Of a DNA stretch of 64,000 bases, positions 36,509 through 46,754 are shown in pieces (the first letter of the stretch is position 1; the number at the start of each line of letters is the position of its first letter). The translations under genes and the position numbers were made by a program. This DNA is from an uncultured Clostridium sp. (lineage in GTDB: Bacteria; Bacillota; Clostridia; TANB77; CAG-508), in NCBI GenBank assembly GCA_947653235.1, contig CANTGH010000001.1, forward strand, positions 62,001-126,000. The letters are read 5' to 3'. A model generated the notes under the pieces. The model made no database searches and was not told where the DNA came from. It was given only the letters and a program-made list of their open reading frames with translations.

Positions 36509-37354
36509 TTACCATATTTTTACAGTACGTCCTTCCGTCTCAGACACATAGGTTTCTTGGGCATTGGTCGCTTGTTTCAAATTTTGGAGATAACGCTCAG
36601 CTACCGTTTTGTCTGTGTCTTTGGGAACTGACATAAATAAATATTGTGGAGACATTTTTTGATAAATTTCCTCTTTTATCAAATCCTCGGTGCGATTAGA
36701 AACTTGAACCGCATCACAATCGATTTCGTCTAAGTGATTGTCTTTGAATTTTTTAGCCCCTTCACTTGCCATATTTCCCATAAAAATCATGCTTTTATAA
36801 GTATTATTGATTTTCACAATTAGACCTTGATTTTCCTCACGTTTGCTATTTCCTTCCTCTGGATTCGTCACACACATAGCTTTAACATATAATTGATCGA
36901 TTAACACTTCCAAATCCTCTGAAATTTGCGTAACTGGCTGTTTTTCAAAAATCGTTTGTAAAAATTCCGTCGTTTCAGCTTCTGCTTCTTCGGATTTATG
37001 CCAATCGCTACTACTAAAACCAACATAAATATGTTTGACTTCAATGGTATTGTTTGCAAATATTTTCTGTAAAGCACCAAAATTTTGCAAACGGTCACCT
37101 GTGATAAACCATGCTTCCACAACTCCGCCTTTTTCTTGCAAATATTTCTCCAACGTTTCGCTTTCTTGTGCATCTCCTCCATCAATCATGATGATTTGAT
37201 GATTTTTGGTTTCAACCATATAACTAAGCGTTCCCGCAGATTTCGTTGGTATTTGCGTGACCAAAATCGCACTTTGTTTGCGAGTTTGAATCCCTAGATA
37301 AATACACGCTAATGTAATAAAAATAATTCCTATGATTTTTAGTTTTTTTCTCAT
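36509..37354 (-). CDS. Metallo-beta-lactamase-fold protein lacking the metal-binding motif
   Basis: The 281-residue protein has an N-terminal anchor (KLKIIGIIFITLACIYLGI). Its domain is laid out like the C-terminal domain of ComEC: SYMVETKNHQIIMIDGGDAQ, then a place for HxHxDH, then GLIVKINNTYKSMIFMGNMA. The HxHxDH motif is replaced by FITGDRLQNFG and the later Asp of 'TGD' by GNMA. It is therefore predicted to bind no metal and to be a pseudoenzyme, perhaps structural or regulatory. It sits between glycosyltransferase and methyltransferase genes of the locus (12-18 bp gaps). Confidence 0.7.
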   Translation of the reverse strand: MRKKLKIIGIIFITLACIYLGIQTRKQSAILVTQIPTKSAGTLSYMVETKNHQIIMIDGGDAQESETLEKYLQEKGGVVEAWFITGDRLQNFGALQKIFANNTIEVKHIYVGFSSSDWHKSEEAEAETTEFLQTIFEKQPVTQISEDLEVLIDQLYVKAMCVTNPEEGNSKREENQGLIVKINNTYKSMIFMGNMASEGAKKFKDNHLDEIDCDAVQVSNRTEDLIKEEIYQKMSPQYLFMSVPKDTDKTVAERYLQNLKQATNAQETYVSETEGRTVKIW

Positions 37355-37366
37355 CTTACAACCTTT

Positions 37367-38350
37367 CTATTTGGTATAATCTTTGTTATAAAATTGTTTT
37401 TCATTCTCTGAAATTGGTACCAATTCTACGTTTGCTAAATCCACTTTGGTCGCAATTTTTTTGGCAGATGCTTCAATAAAAAAGGAATTCGCCAATTGGT
37501 CAAATAGGCCATTTTTAATCGTTTCTTGGTAGGCTTTCTTTTCATCAAATTCAATTTTGGTGCCTTCGTAATAATAAATCGTGTAATCTTGGATAGTTTG
37601 TTCATTTGGTAAATAGTCGTCGGAAAATAGCTTGTTAGGCAATTTGTAATCTGGCAGAGGATAATAAAATTTGGTATGGTTTAACCCAACTTGTTGAAGC
37701 ATTTTCTTCAATTCTTGTTTGCCAAAAGTCTGAACTCCTTGTTTATTGGCATAACCGACAATTCCATCGTATTTTATACTGGTGTGATCTTCTGGAGCAC
37801 CCGCAAAATATTTCATGCCAAATTTATTTTCAATGGCAATGAGTAATTTGCCATCTTTTTTCAAAAATTTTTTGATATATTGCAAAAAATCAATGTACGG
37901 ATGTTCGGTGTGGGTATATAAATTGGCATATTCTAGAACACCAATTAGTGTAATATAATCAAATTTCTCGGTAAATTGAACATCATTTAAGTTTCCAACA
38001 ATGATTTCTAGGTTTTCTTTTTCCTGATTTCGATTGGCAATTGCAGTTGCTCTACGTTTGGACAACTCCACACAAACAACACGTTCAGCCTTTTCACAAA
38101 GTGTACTGGTAATCGCTCCCATTCCTGCTCCGATTTCTAGCACAGAGGCACCTTTTTTCATCGGATACCAGTTGATGATATTTTGGCGAATATTGGTTAA
38201 ATGATAAAAAACAGGCCAACGGATATCGGTTTTAAAAACCTCGTTTAAATTGGTTTCATTGTGGGTTTCGATGTATTGTAAAATTTCATCTTCAATATCT
38301 CCATCACTGTATTGGTCTTGATTTTTGTAAAAATCTAAATTTAATTTCAT
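37367..38350 (-). CDS. SAM-dependent methyltransferase of the polysaccharide locus
   Basis: A 327-residue class I methyltransferase. Motif I is SVLEIGAGMGAITSTLCEKA (about residues 69-88), then VVCVELSKRRATAI, FDYITLIGVLEYA and LLIAIENKFGMKYFAGAPED. The last, with FYYPLPDYKLPNKLFSDDYL, marks a subfamily tied to surface polysaccharide loci. It may cap or modify the polymer, which in Wzm/Wzt systems often sets chain length. The N-terminal part of the 41666-45326 protein is a degenerate paralog. Confidence 0.8.
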   Translation of the reverse strand: MKLNLDFYKNQDQYSDGDIEDEILQYIETHNETNLNEVFKTDIRWPVFYHLTNIRQNIINWYPMKKGASVLEIGAGMGAITSTLCEKAERVVCVELSKRRATAIANRNQEKENLEIIVGNLNDVQFTEKFDYITLIGVLEYANLYTHTEHPYIDFLQYIKKFLKKDGKLLIAIENKFGMKYFAGAPEDHTSIKYDGIVGYANKQGVQTFGKQELKKMLQQVGLNHTKFYYPLPDYKLPNKLFSDDYLPNEQTIQDYTIYYYEGTKIEFDEKKAYQETIKNGLFDQLANSFFIEASAKKIATKVDLANVELVPISENEKQFYNKDYTK

Positions 38351-38432
38351 GGGATTTTTTCCTTTCTTTTCTGCTTTGTTGAAAATTCACATAATTTTCA
38401 GATTTCCTTCACTTTATGTTCACCAAAATAGG

Positions 38433-39714
38433 TTAGGTTGAAATCTTTTGATAGGTTATTTCACTGTCTAAATCGCATAAAGCAATACATTCTCGGTAAG
38501 CAATAACTTCTGTGAACAACACATCGTATTTTCTTTGGTAAACATCTAATTCGCCCATCGCATTGTATTTGGTACAGCCAAAAGATAGCGTATAACGACC
38601 TGGCGCGATAGGAATGACTTGTTTGAATTCGACTAAAATGTGGTCGTCTTTTTGGTAGGTTCCTGTTGCCATTTTGTAAACAACGGTGTTAGTTCCACAA
38701 TATTCCATGCCTTTGATGTCCTTAATCGTCATGGCAAAAATCGGATCTTCGATTGGCTCATTGACTTTGATTTTCATTTTGATGGTAGTCATTTCACTGT
38801 TATTGATGGCTACAGCATAGTTTCCATTTTGGTCAAAAATTCCAAAATCGTAGATATCAACTGCGTTAGTGCCATAAACTAAGGCTTCGTTATTCGTTTC
38901 AAAATGTTCTTTCCAAATTTGTGTATCGTTTGGTATAACTGGTTTATTTTCAGTTTCTTTGATTTCGGAGTCAATGTCTAAACCAACCATAATTTTTTTG
39001 TACTTGTCAACACCAGTTTTAACATCTCCATCAAAAATTTTTCTGCCGTTTTCAAGAATTATCGTTCGCGTACAATTCTTCAAAACATCAGAAATTCCGT
39101 GTGTGACAAATAAAATCGTTTTTCCTTGCTCTTTAAATTGTTCGAATTTCTTAAAACATTTCAGCTGGAACGCCATATCGCCAACCGATAAAACCTCGTC
39201 AACAATTAAAATATCTGGCTCTACGTTAATCGCACAAGCAAAAGCAAGCCTTGCAAACATACCTGAAGAATACGTTTTCACTGGCTGATACAAATGCTCC
39301 CCAATGTCAGCAAAATGAATAATTTCTTGTTTCTTGGCTTCAATTTGTTCATTGGAAAGTCCGCATAACTTGTCCATGTTGATAAATATTTTCAACACCT
39401 GTCAAATCCGGATTAAACGCCGTTCCTAGTTCTAGCAAAGAACTTACCTTTCCATGGATTTCCATGGTTCCAGAAGTCGGAATGACAACCCCTGTAATCA
39501 TCTTCAAAAGCGTCGATTTTCCCGCTCCGTTTTTCCCTAAAATTCCCAGAACTTCGCCTTTTCTGACTTCTAAATTCAAGTTGTCCATCGCCTTAAATGT
39601 GCCATGTTTGTGCACAATATTCGGAAACATCGCCTCCATCAGACGATCTTTTTTGCGAGCAAACATCTTATATTCTTTTACTAAATTGGTTATTTTTATC
39701 ATGGTTTCACTCAT
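38433..39714 (-). CDS. wzt: Polysaccharide ABC exporter ATPase, Wzt-type (CGGA +1 site)
   Basis: The restored 426-residue protein powers polymer export with the Wzm permease. Walker A is GILGKNGAGKST (about residue 60), the signature YSSGMFARLAFA (about 160) and Walker B ILIVDEVLSVGD. A C-terminal Wzt-type sugar-binding domain (about 255-426) is typical of exporters that recognise a finished chain. At ATG-CGG-A (39363) the zero frame stops after three more codons. Skipping the C gives VENIYQHGQVMGLSNEQIEA, the normal sequence between Walker A and the signature. Without it, neither piece would be a working ATPase. Confidence 0.87.
39360..39363 (-). other. CGGA +1 recoding site 8
   Basis: GTT ATG CGG ACT TTC CAA TGA stops. 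GTT ATG GGA CTT TCC AAT GAA gives VMGLSNEQIEAKK, with the Gly expected in Wzt/TagH ATPases. Confidence 0.75.
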
Positions 39715-39718
39715 ATGT

Positions 39719-40690
39719 TTAATTTTTTAATCCTTTCTTCACTGAAAATAATGGCTTTGCCAAAACTGGCCAATGCAAAATCAAATAATTCTGGAACACA
39801 TATCCCAAAGTTTCGTATTTATATAAACGCCAAAACAATCGACTATTTTTGAAACTTCCTTTTTTCACCTTTTTCAAAGCCTCAAAATATTGAAAACACA
39901 CTTTATTCAAACGCTCCAAATTTTCCTCTTCAAAAACATCTTGCCTTTTTAGAAACGTCTTAAAATGATCCAATTTCACTTCCAAAAACAAATCGCGCAT
40001 TTGCTTGAAATCTCTCATTTCATCTGACTTTCTTTTCGATCCAATGCGATTATCCAAATGTTGTCGATACTTAAGCAATGGCTCATCCACATACGCCATT
40101 TTACCAAATTTACTCACCACCAAAGCTGTCCAATAATCATGCAAAATAAATTTCGACTTATCTGGCAACGGCAAAATCTTCTCCAACCACTTCGACTTCA
40201 CCAACATTGTAGAACCTGTCACATAATTATTCAAATACAAACTTTCAAAATGGTTATATCGTTTCACTTTCTTCTCAAAGCCTTTCAACTTCCAATACGA
40301 TTTATGTAACATATCCAAATCTTCACTAACCACTTCCAAATCAGAATACACCAAATCGCAATCTTCTTCCTTCATTTTATCAATCGACTTTTGAAGCTTG
40401 TTCTTTTGCCAAACATCATCCTGATCCGAAAACATAAAACACTCACTTTCCACTTTCCTCATCAAAAACTCAAAATTTTTCGTAGACCCCAGATTTTTAT
40501 TCTGCAAAAAAACCACCACGCGACTATCCTTTCCCACATACTCATTCAAAATCTCACGTGTCCCATCCGTCGACCCATCATCCGAAACCAACAAACGAAA
40601 ATCCCCAAAAGACTGCTCCAAAATACTATCCATCTGTTCTCTCAAATACTTCTCCCCATTATAAGTCGCCATCAAAACATCAATCTTCAT
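39719..40690 (-). CDS. GT2 glycosyltransferase, rhamnosyltransferase-like
   Basis: The 323-residue enzyme starts KIDVLMATYNGEKYLREQMD and has LLVSDDGSTDGTREIL, NKNLGSTKNFEFLM, FMFSDQDDVWQKNKLQKSID (metal site) and KFILHDYWTALVVSKFG. A C-terminal region contains LLKYRQHLDNRIG. This pattern is typical of alpha-1,3-rhamnosyltransferase-like GT2 proteins in rhamnose-rich cell-wall loci. It stops 4 bp before the wzt start. The GC-rich repeat lies between it and wzm upstream. Confidence 0.85.
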   Translation of the reverse strand: MKIDVLMATYNGEKYLREQMDSILEQSFGDFRLLVSDDGSTDGTREILNEYVGKDSRVVVFLQNKNLGSTKNFEFLMRKVESECFMFSDQDDVWQKNKLQKSIDKMKEEDCDLVYSDLEVVSEDLDMLHKSYWKLKGFEKKVKRYNHFESLYLNNYVTGSTMLVKSKWLEKILPLPDKSKFILHDYWTALVVSKFGKMAYVDEPLLKYRQHLDNRIGSKRKSDEMRDFKQMRDLFLEVKLDHFKTFLKRQDVFEEENLERLNKVCFQYFEALKKVKKGSFKNSRLFWRLYKYETLGYVFQNYLILHWPVLAKPLFSVKKGLKN

Positions 40691-40724
40691 ACATTCTCCA
40701 AACTCCTTATTTTACAACCACACT

Positions 40725-40872
40725 CCCTCGCGCGCTCATCGCGCGGCCACATACTAGATGCAAAGCACTAAATACGGCAAACCCTTGTCCCTCTGACCGA
40801 AGAGCGGGGTCAAGGGGCAGCGCCCTTGCGGGGATTTTTAAGGGGTAGGTGCCCCTTAAAGCCCCAGCGGCA
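40725..40872. repeat. GC-rich structured repeat-like element
   Basis: A stretch of about 150 bp far richer in G+C than its surroundings holds several stems: GCGCG/CGCGC (40730s-40740s), CCCTTG/CAAGGG (40780s-40810s), AAGGG/CCCTT and TTAAGGGG/CCCCTTAA (40838-40859). It starts directly at the wzm stop codon. Composition and stems suggest an inserted, dispersed repeat (MITE or REP-like). It has no convincing ORF. Confidence 0.6.
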
Positions 40873-40874
40873 GC

Positions 40875-41663
40875 CTAAAGCACATCCGCAAAATCCTTCT
40901 TATTCTTCTCAAAAATCGCATTCCCCCACGCAAACAAAATAACCGTCACAACCCAAAATACAACTGTATACAACCCATGATGTTCCGTAATAATCGTCGA
41001 ACTCGAAAGAAACGCCTGCCTAAATCCTTCTACTAAATATGTAAATGGAAAAGCTTTAAATAAAATGCTAATAGAACCTTCAATCATATTCAAATTCCAA
41101 ATAATCGGTGTAAACCACATACACAGCTGAATCAAAATATTAAGCAACTGCGAAAAATCTGGCACTACAGTGGTAAGAGCAGACGTAAAACGCGTCAAAG
41201 CCAAAATAAAGCATATCGCACAAACCACAATATACAAAATATTCAGCAAATTAGGAAAATACCCAAATGCCACTGCCGCCATTGTGGCAATATAAATCAA
41301 AAACAAGCCAATAAAACTAGACGACGTAATCGATATGACAGGAATAATATCCACAGGAAACACGACTTTTTTCACCAAATAACTATAGTTTCGAATGGAA
41401 TTACTCGCTGTTAAAATCGCATCACTGCAAAACATCCACATGCCCATGCCTGGCAAAAACCAAACAACATATGGATATTTGCCAGAACTTCCTGTTTTTA
41501 AAATATATTGAAATACAATCACGTATGTTATCATAAACACAAATGGTTGGGCAAAGCCCCAAATGGTGCCTAAGCTGGTATTGGCAAAACGATTGCGAAA
41601 ATCATTTCTGCCAAGTTGGATGGCTAGTTTTTTGTTTTGGTATAGGGTTTTGAAAAATTCCAT
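40875..41663 (-). CDS. wzm: Polysaccharide ABC exporter permease, Wzm/TagG-type
   Basis: A 262-residue ABC-2 permease with six helices. The N-terminal amphipathic part is RNDFRNRFANTSLGTIWGFAQP. WFLPGMGMWMFCSDAILTAS and the YSYLVKKVVFPVDIIPV region that contacts the ATPase follow. The protein ends KKDFADVL, the usual family terminus. With Wzt (38433-39714) it forms the export channel for the completed polymer. It is separated from wzt by one GT2 gene and the GC-rich element, an arrangement less compact than usual. Confidence 0.9.
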   Translation of the reverse strand: MEFFKTLYQNKKLAIQLGRNDFRNRFANTSLGTIWGFAQPFVFMITYVIVFQYILKTGSSGKYPYVVWFLPGMGMWMFCSDAILTASNSIRNYSYLVKKVVFPVDIIPVISITSSSFIGLFLIYIATMAAVAFGYFPNLLNILYIVVCAICFILALTRFTSALTTVVPDFSQLLNILIQLCMWFTPIIWNLNMIEGSISILFKAFPFTYLVEGFRQAFLSSSTIITEHHGLYTVVFWVVTVILFAWGNAIFEKNKKDFADVL

Positions 41664-41665
41664 TG

Positions 41666-44600
41666 TTAATCCTCCACTTTTTCAGTTTTTATTGCATATT
41701 GATCATTATCTAATCGGAAATTTTTGTTATAATATTCGTCTCCTTGTGCTAATTTTTCTTTCCAAGTTTCTAGGAATAAATTGATTTCTCGTTGAAATCG
41801 TTCAATTTTATCTGGGTCATTGTCATTGCCACGTGTTTTGGATTCATAATGTACAAATTCGACATATGGATTGTAAACAATGAGCTTACCTAGTTTTCTT
41901 ATTCTTAAACAAAAATCTATATCATTAAACGCAACAGCAAATTCTTCGTTCATAAAATCAACTTGTTCATAAATCTCTCGTTTGGTCATTATACAAGCAG
42001 CTGTTACAGCGTTCATGTTTTGAATCAGACGTTCTCTTCCAAAATACGCTAAATTGTCTTTTGGCCAATTTCTAAAAATATGTGCCGCCACAGTTAAAAC
42101 ACCAACCATAATCCCAGCATGTTGAATGGTCTGATCTGGATAATATAATCTTACGCCAACTCCGCCCTACATCTTCTCTTTGGGCAAATCCGAGCATAAT
42201 TTGTAACCAGTTTGGAGTTAATAATTCTGTATCATTGTTTAGTTGAATGATAAAATCTCCATTTGTATTTTTGACACCAAAATTGATAATTTTTGAATAG
42301 TTAAACCCTTTTTCTGGATATGTTATGATTTTAATTTTTGGATTTTCTTGTAATTTTTTATAATATTCAAAAGTTTCCGTATTTTCACTATTGTTTTCGA
42401 TAATCACAATTTCATAATTGGGGTAAGTTGTTTTGCCTAAAATTGATTTTAAACATACCTCTAAAATGTCAATTCCATCTTTATTGGGAATTAAAATTGT
42501 CACTTTAGGATTTCCGATAACATCATACTCTACTGCATAAGTTCCTAAGGTATAACCATCTTTTACTTGTCCTTTTACTCCTATTCTTTGCAAATGAGCT
42601 TCGACCGCTTTTCTTCCTGCAATAAAAGCATATGGTTTAGCCTCTGCTGACATTGCTGTTGATTCTTGATGAACTCTCCAATGATATAAAATTTTAGAGA
42701 TATGCACAATTTTTTGAGCTTGCTCTGTTACTCTTAAAATTAAATCGAAATCTTGGGCTCCATCAAATTCGTGGTTAAAATAGCCAACTTTGTCTAGTAA
42801 AGATTTTTTGATGACCGAAAAATGACAAATATAATTATTGGCTCTTAATGTGTCTGGTGCAAAATCTGGTTTAAAATGTGGCATATAGCGAGATTCGTCT
42901 AATGTTTGAAATTTATCTTCGTCCGAATAAATAAATTCCACATTTTTTTCTTGATTAATGATTTTGACAACTTCAAATAAAGCATCTAAAGAAAGCATAT
43001 CGTCGTGGTCTAATAGCCCAATAAATTCACCTGTTGCCATTTTAATTGCTTCATTCGTATTTTTGGAAATTCCTTCATTTTTACCTAAAAATTTGTATTG
43101 GATTCGCTTATCCTTTTCGCACATTTTCTGAATTTCTTTCAATGGCTCTGGACTACCATCTGCTAAGCAAAGTTCCCAATTGGCATACGTTTGACAATGA
43201 ACGGAGTATAACAACTCTCTAAAAAACTCTGTTTTGGTTTGATAGAGTGGAATAACAATACTAATTTTAGGTCTTTTTTTGAATTTTGTTTTTTGTTGTT
43301 TTTCAAGTTCCTGTTGTGTTGGTGTATTGGCCAACACCCATTTTTCATAATCTTCTAGCCTATCTTCTGCTTGATTTTTTAAATCTTTTTGCAATTTTAG
43401 TGACTTTCTATGATCCATGCCTTTCCAAAATTCGGCTGTTTCTTCGTCGGTTAATTTGAAATAATTGGCTACTTTTTGAGCATATTTTTTCTCGGTTTGT
43501 TTTTGATCATAAACTCTTCTTCTTTTGCCTCCTGGTGGCATAATTCTGTCAAGTAGGCTGGCACCATTAAATGGATTTAAAACCCAAGACAAAATACGAA
43601 TCGGTTTGGTTATTTTCCAAGAAAGCGATTTTGAAATGGTGCGTAGTTGATTGGCATACGCAACAAGTTCAGCATCTTTTTGATGAACTAAAGTCGTCAA
43701 ATCTTCTACGCCTTGTCGATAAGCTTGAATACCAGTTTCAAATTCTATTAATTGTTTTCTATCTTCTTCCATTTCCTTTTCCAAATTTTGAATGTGATGA
43801 TTGGATAATTCAATTGTTTCTTGATACTTTTGAACATTTACTTGATAACTTTCCAGTTCTCTTTTTTGCCTTTCAATACTGTTTTCTAAATTTTTTATGT
43901 GCTCCTCTGTTAATCTCTTTCTTTCCTCATAATTATCTAGAATCAAGCTAACATTCATAATTCCATTTACTTTTTTCTCATGTAACTCCCAGAATTTTTC
44001 ATCTAGAATTTGAATTTGTAACTTTTGGTCTAACTCTTCAAAATACTCTACAAATTCAATTAACCCTAATTTTTTATATAAATGTTCTTGTTTTTCACAT
44101 TCTCTTAACTGCGTAAAATACAAAATAGCTCTATACAAAATAAATTCTATTGGAACATTTTCTTCGTACCATTCTTGATCATAAATAAATAATTCATTAT
44201 TTTGAACTAAACAATTTTGAAAGATTAAATCATACAATCCATTTTTTGTAAAATGTAACTTTTCTTTCAAACTTTGTGGTAAGAAAATTTCATACTTTTC
44301 AAAAACAGTTTGATTTAAGTCTAGTTTATCAATCAACAACTTGTCCAAAATTTGAGTTTTATATTGGTTGATTTTTTCAATTATGCCTTCTAATCCTTCT
44401 GTTTGATAACTACGCATCAACACCGCATCAAATGATTCGGCTTCTTTTAAATAGTAACTCACAATTACGTCGTTTTCTACTTTATCTAGACAATTAATCT
44501 TACAACGTTTCAAAATTTCAATATTATTTGCCATTTTTTGTATATGAGTCATTGCTTCTTTATCATAAGCCGTCTTATAAACATAATTTTTATTTACCAT

Positions 44601-45326
44601 CGTTCTAAGACGGTATTTCTTTTTTCTGTTAATTCCAAAACTAACATATTTTATATCTTCAAAATTTTCCTCTTCTGAAATTTCGATAAAAAAAGCATTT
44701 GAAAAAAATGGAAATAAGCTTTTCTCTTCATTTAATAATTGTTTATATGCCTCTCTTTCAGAAAAAGTCGCTCTATTATCTCCTTCAAAAATATCCAAAT
44801 TTCTAGCATCTATACTATCATTGGTTGGCATAAATTCATCTGTATAAATAACATTGGTTTTTTGATAATCTGGTAATGGATAATAGAACTTAAATTTCAA
44901 CTTTAAGCCATTCAGACAATTTTTTATTTTCGGCAAACTCCAACAATTCTCTGAAGAAGAAATAATCGTTTCATATTGTTTGGCATTCCCATTTACCTTT
45001 TCTCCAGCCCAATATTTCATGCCAAATTTGTTTTGCATTGCTAAAAGAATTTTTCCATTTTCTGTTTTTGTCTTTTTGGCAAATTTTAATAAATCAATCA
45101 TTTCTTTTTCTGTTTTTAATTTTTCAAAAATCCCTATCAATATAATAAAATCATATTTTTTAGAATCATCTTGCAAATTCTTCTCATCAACAACCATTAC
45201 ATTTTGAGTTTTATTTTTCAATTCCTGAAAAATCTGAGCATCTTCACCAATCTGCAAAACTGTTTGATTTTCTTTGATGGGATACCAACTAATAATGTTC
45301 CTTTTCAAATCTGTAAAAAATTCCAT
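41666..45326 (-). CDS. Methyltransferase-like/coiled-coil/tandem GT2 fusion protein (CGGA +1 site)
   Basis: The restored 1219-residue protein has four parts. The first (1-270) is a methyltransferase-like domain homologous to 37367-38350, but motif I reads VLQIGEDAQIFQ instead of VLEIGAGMGAIT, so it probably no longer binds SAM. The second (about 270-460) is a linker with its own fold. The third (about 460-560) is a coiled coil (NLENSIERQKRELESYQVNV). The fourth is two GT2 domains with GLLDHDDMLSLDALFEVV, QLNNDTELLTPNWLQIM and AVAFNDIDFCLRI. The frame breaks in the second GT2 domain at GGG-CGG-A (42164). Skipping the C gives REDVGGVGVRLYYPDQTIQ, as in the paralog at 34643. The coiled coil recalls chain-length rulers. 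Confidence 0.8.
42161..42164 (-). other. CGGA +1 recoding site 9
   Basis: GTA GGG CGG AGT TGG destroys the second GT2 domain. GTA GGG GGA GTT GGC GTA restores REDVGGVGVRLYY, matching REDVGAVGVKLFY of the paralog. Confidence 0.75.
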
Positions 45327-45345
45327 TTACATCCTCCACTTTTAT

Positions 45346-46753
45346 TTATCCTTTAGCTGTAGAAAGTAATAACGGACATGCTATTCCAAACATAATATAT
45401 ATAATGACAACACTTAAGATAAAATAAACTACGACTTCTAATATCCATTTATTTTTCTCACTTTTTATCCATCTTCCTACAAATTCTAAAATCGTCTGAA
45501 TTCCCATTACTGTAAAAATAAGAAGTGACAAATACATTGGATATAAATATCGTCCGTTGTGCTTGATAATCCGTTGCATAACTATATTGAATCCCCAAAG
45601 CAATTGTTATCATTGCTACTACAAATAAACAACTATAGAAAATTTTCATTTGAACGTTTTTTTTCGTTTTGAAAATAAATGCAAAAATCATTGCAATCAA
45701 ACCAACTCCAAATAATATATAATAAAACATATAATATCCATTCGCAATTGGATACTGAATAGCACCTAAAACACAAATAAAACTTGTCGCTGTTGATTTT
45801 ATCCAACTTGTACCTGTCCATTCTTTGGAAAATAACATTTCTATCCAACTTATTCCAAGATTCTTTGCTGTATTTCGATTACTTGGTTTTACCTCGTCAA
45901 TGCCACCTTCTTCACAAGCATTTAAAAAGGATTTCATTCCCAGTAAATCTCCATCATTTACAATATAATTTCGAATAAAAAAATACGAAATTCCTAATAA
46001 AACAATAGAAGATACGATTATTCCATATTTTAACATATTTTTCCAGTCTAATGCAAGTTTTACATTCTTTTTTTCAGTGACTTTTTGGTTTTTGTCCAAA
46101 AAGCCTACCATAAACATTACCATACTCATCAAAATCCACGCATAAGCATTGTAATAGGATAAAGCACACATAATAATTCCAATTGCGAGTAACACCGAAT
46201 TTTTGAAGTTCCAACCTTTTTCCATCGCTAAAATCCAAGCATAAACCATCATACTCGAAGCTGCTAATGCAATACTATCATTATTGATATAACAAGAAAG
46301 ATATACAAACTGTGGTAAAAAAGCCCCTAACAAAACGGCAAAATAATAAGCTCTTTGATTAAATAACTTTTTCGCAATTTTCATCCAAAAATATACAAAA
46401 GTAGTTCCTGATAAAACACTTACCAATCTTGCTGCAATTAAAAGTCCCATTTCCCCAGTCTTGTATAAGCTAGCAATTTTCATAAAAAAACTACTCACAA
46501 TTGAGCCAAGTAAGAGAGGATAATAAGCATAAGATGCATGAAAAGCCCAATGAACAACTTCTGGATCATCTGGTTTTGGTAAAGCATTGTGCTCATAAAT
46601 ATATTTTGGTATGGTATATCTCATTCCCTCATCTGGCGCATAGGTTTCATTTATCACAGTTGACCAATAAAATGCAATACTAAAAAAAAGTAATAAGATG
46701 AGTATATCCATAATAAGTGATCGTTTTTTTCTTTGTTCTTCCTTTTTTATCAT
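45346..46753 (-). CDS. GT-C/DUF2142-like polytopic membrane protein (CGGA +1 site)
   Basis: The restored 468-residue protein has about 10-11 helices. The first outer loop holds NETYAPDEGMRYTIPKYIYE, with an acidic pair typical of lipid-linked-sugar glycosyltransferases (GT-C). The long middle region includes FFIRNYIVNDGDLLGMKSFL. At CAA-CGG-A (45556) the zero frame leads to a short unrelated tail. Skipping the C gives DYQAQGRYLYPMYLSLLIF, the QGRYLYP motif of these membrane proteins, followed by two more helices. The ATG at 46753 follows AGGA; it overlaps the end of the upstream GT-C gene. Confidence 0.75.
45553..45556 (-). other. CGGA +1 recoding site 10
   Basis: GCA CAA CGG ACG ATA loses the last two helices. 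GCA CAA GGA CGA TAT TTA TAT CC restores QGRYLYP, a conserved motif of the family. Confidence 0.75.
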
Positions 46754-46754
46754 T

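Noticed and set aside
40558-40848. Plus-strand ORF across the GC-rich element
   Set aside because: It is the shadow of the GT2 gene joined to repeat sequence; low-complexity Arg/Gly translation without a ribosome site.
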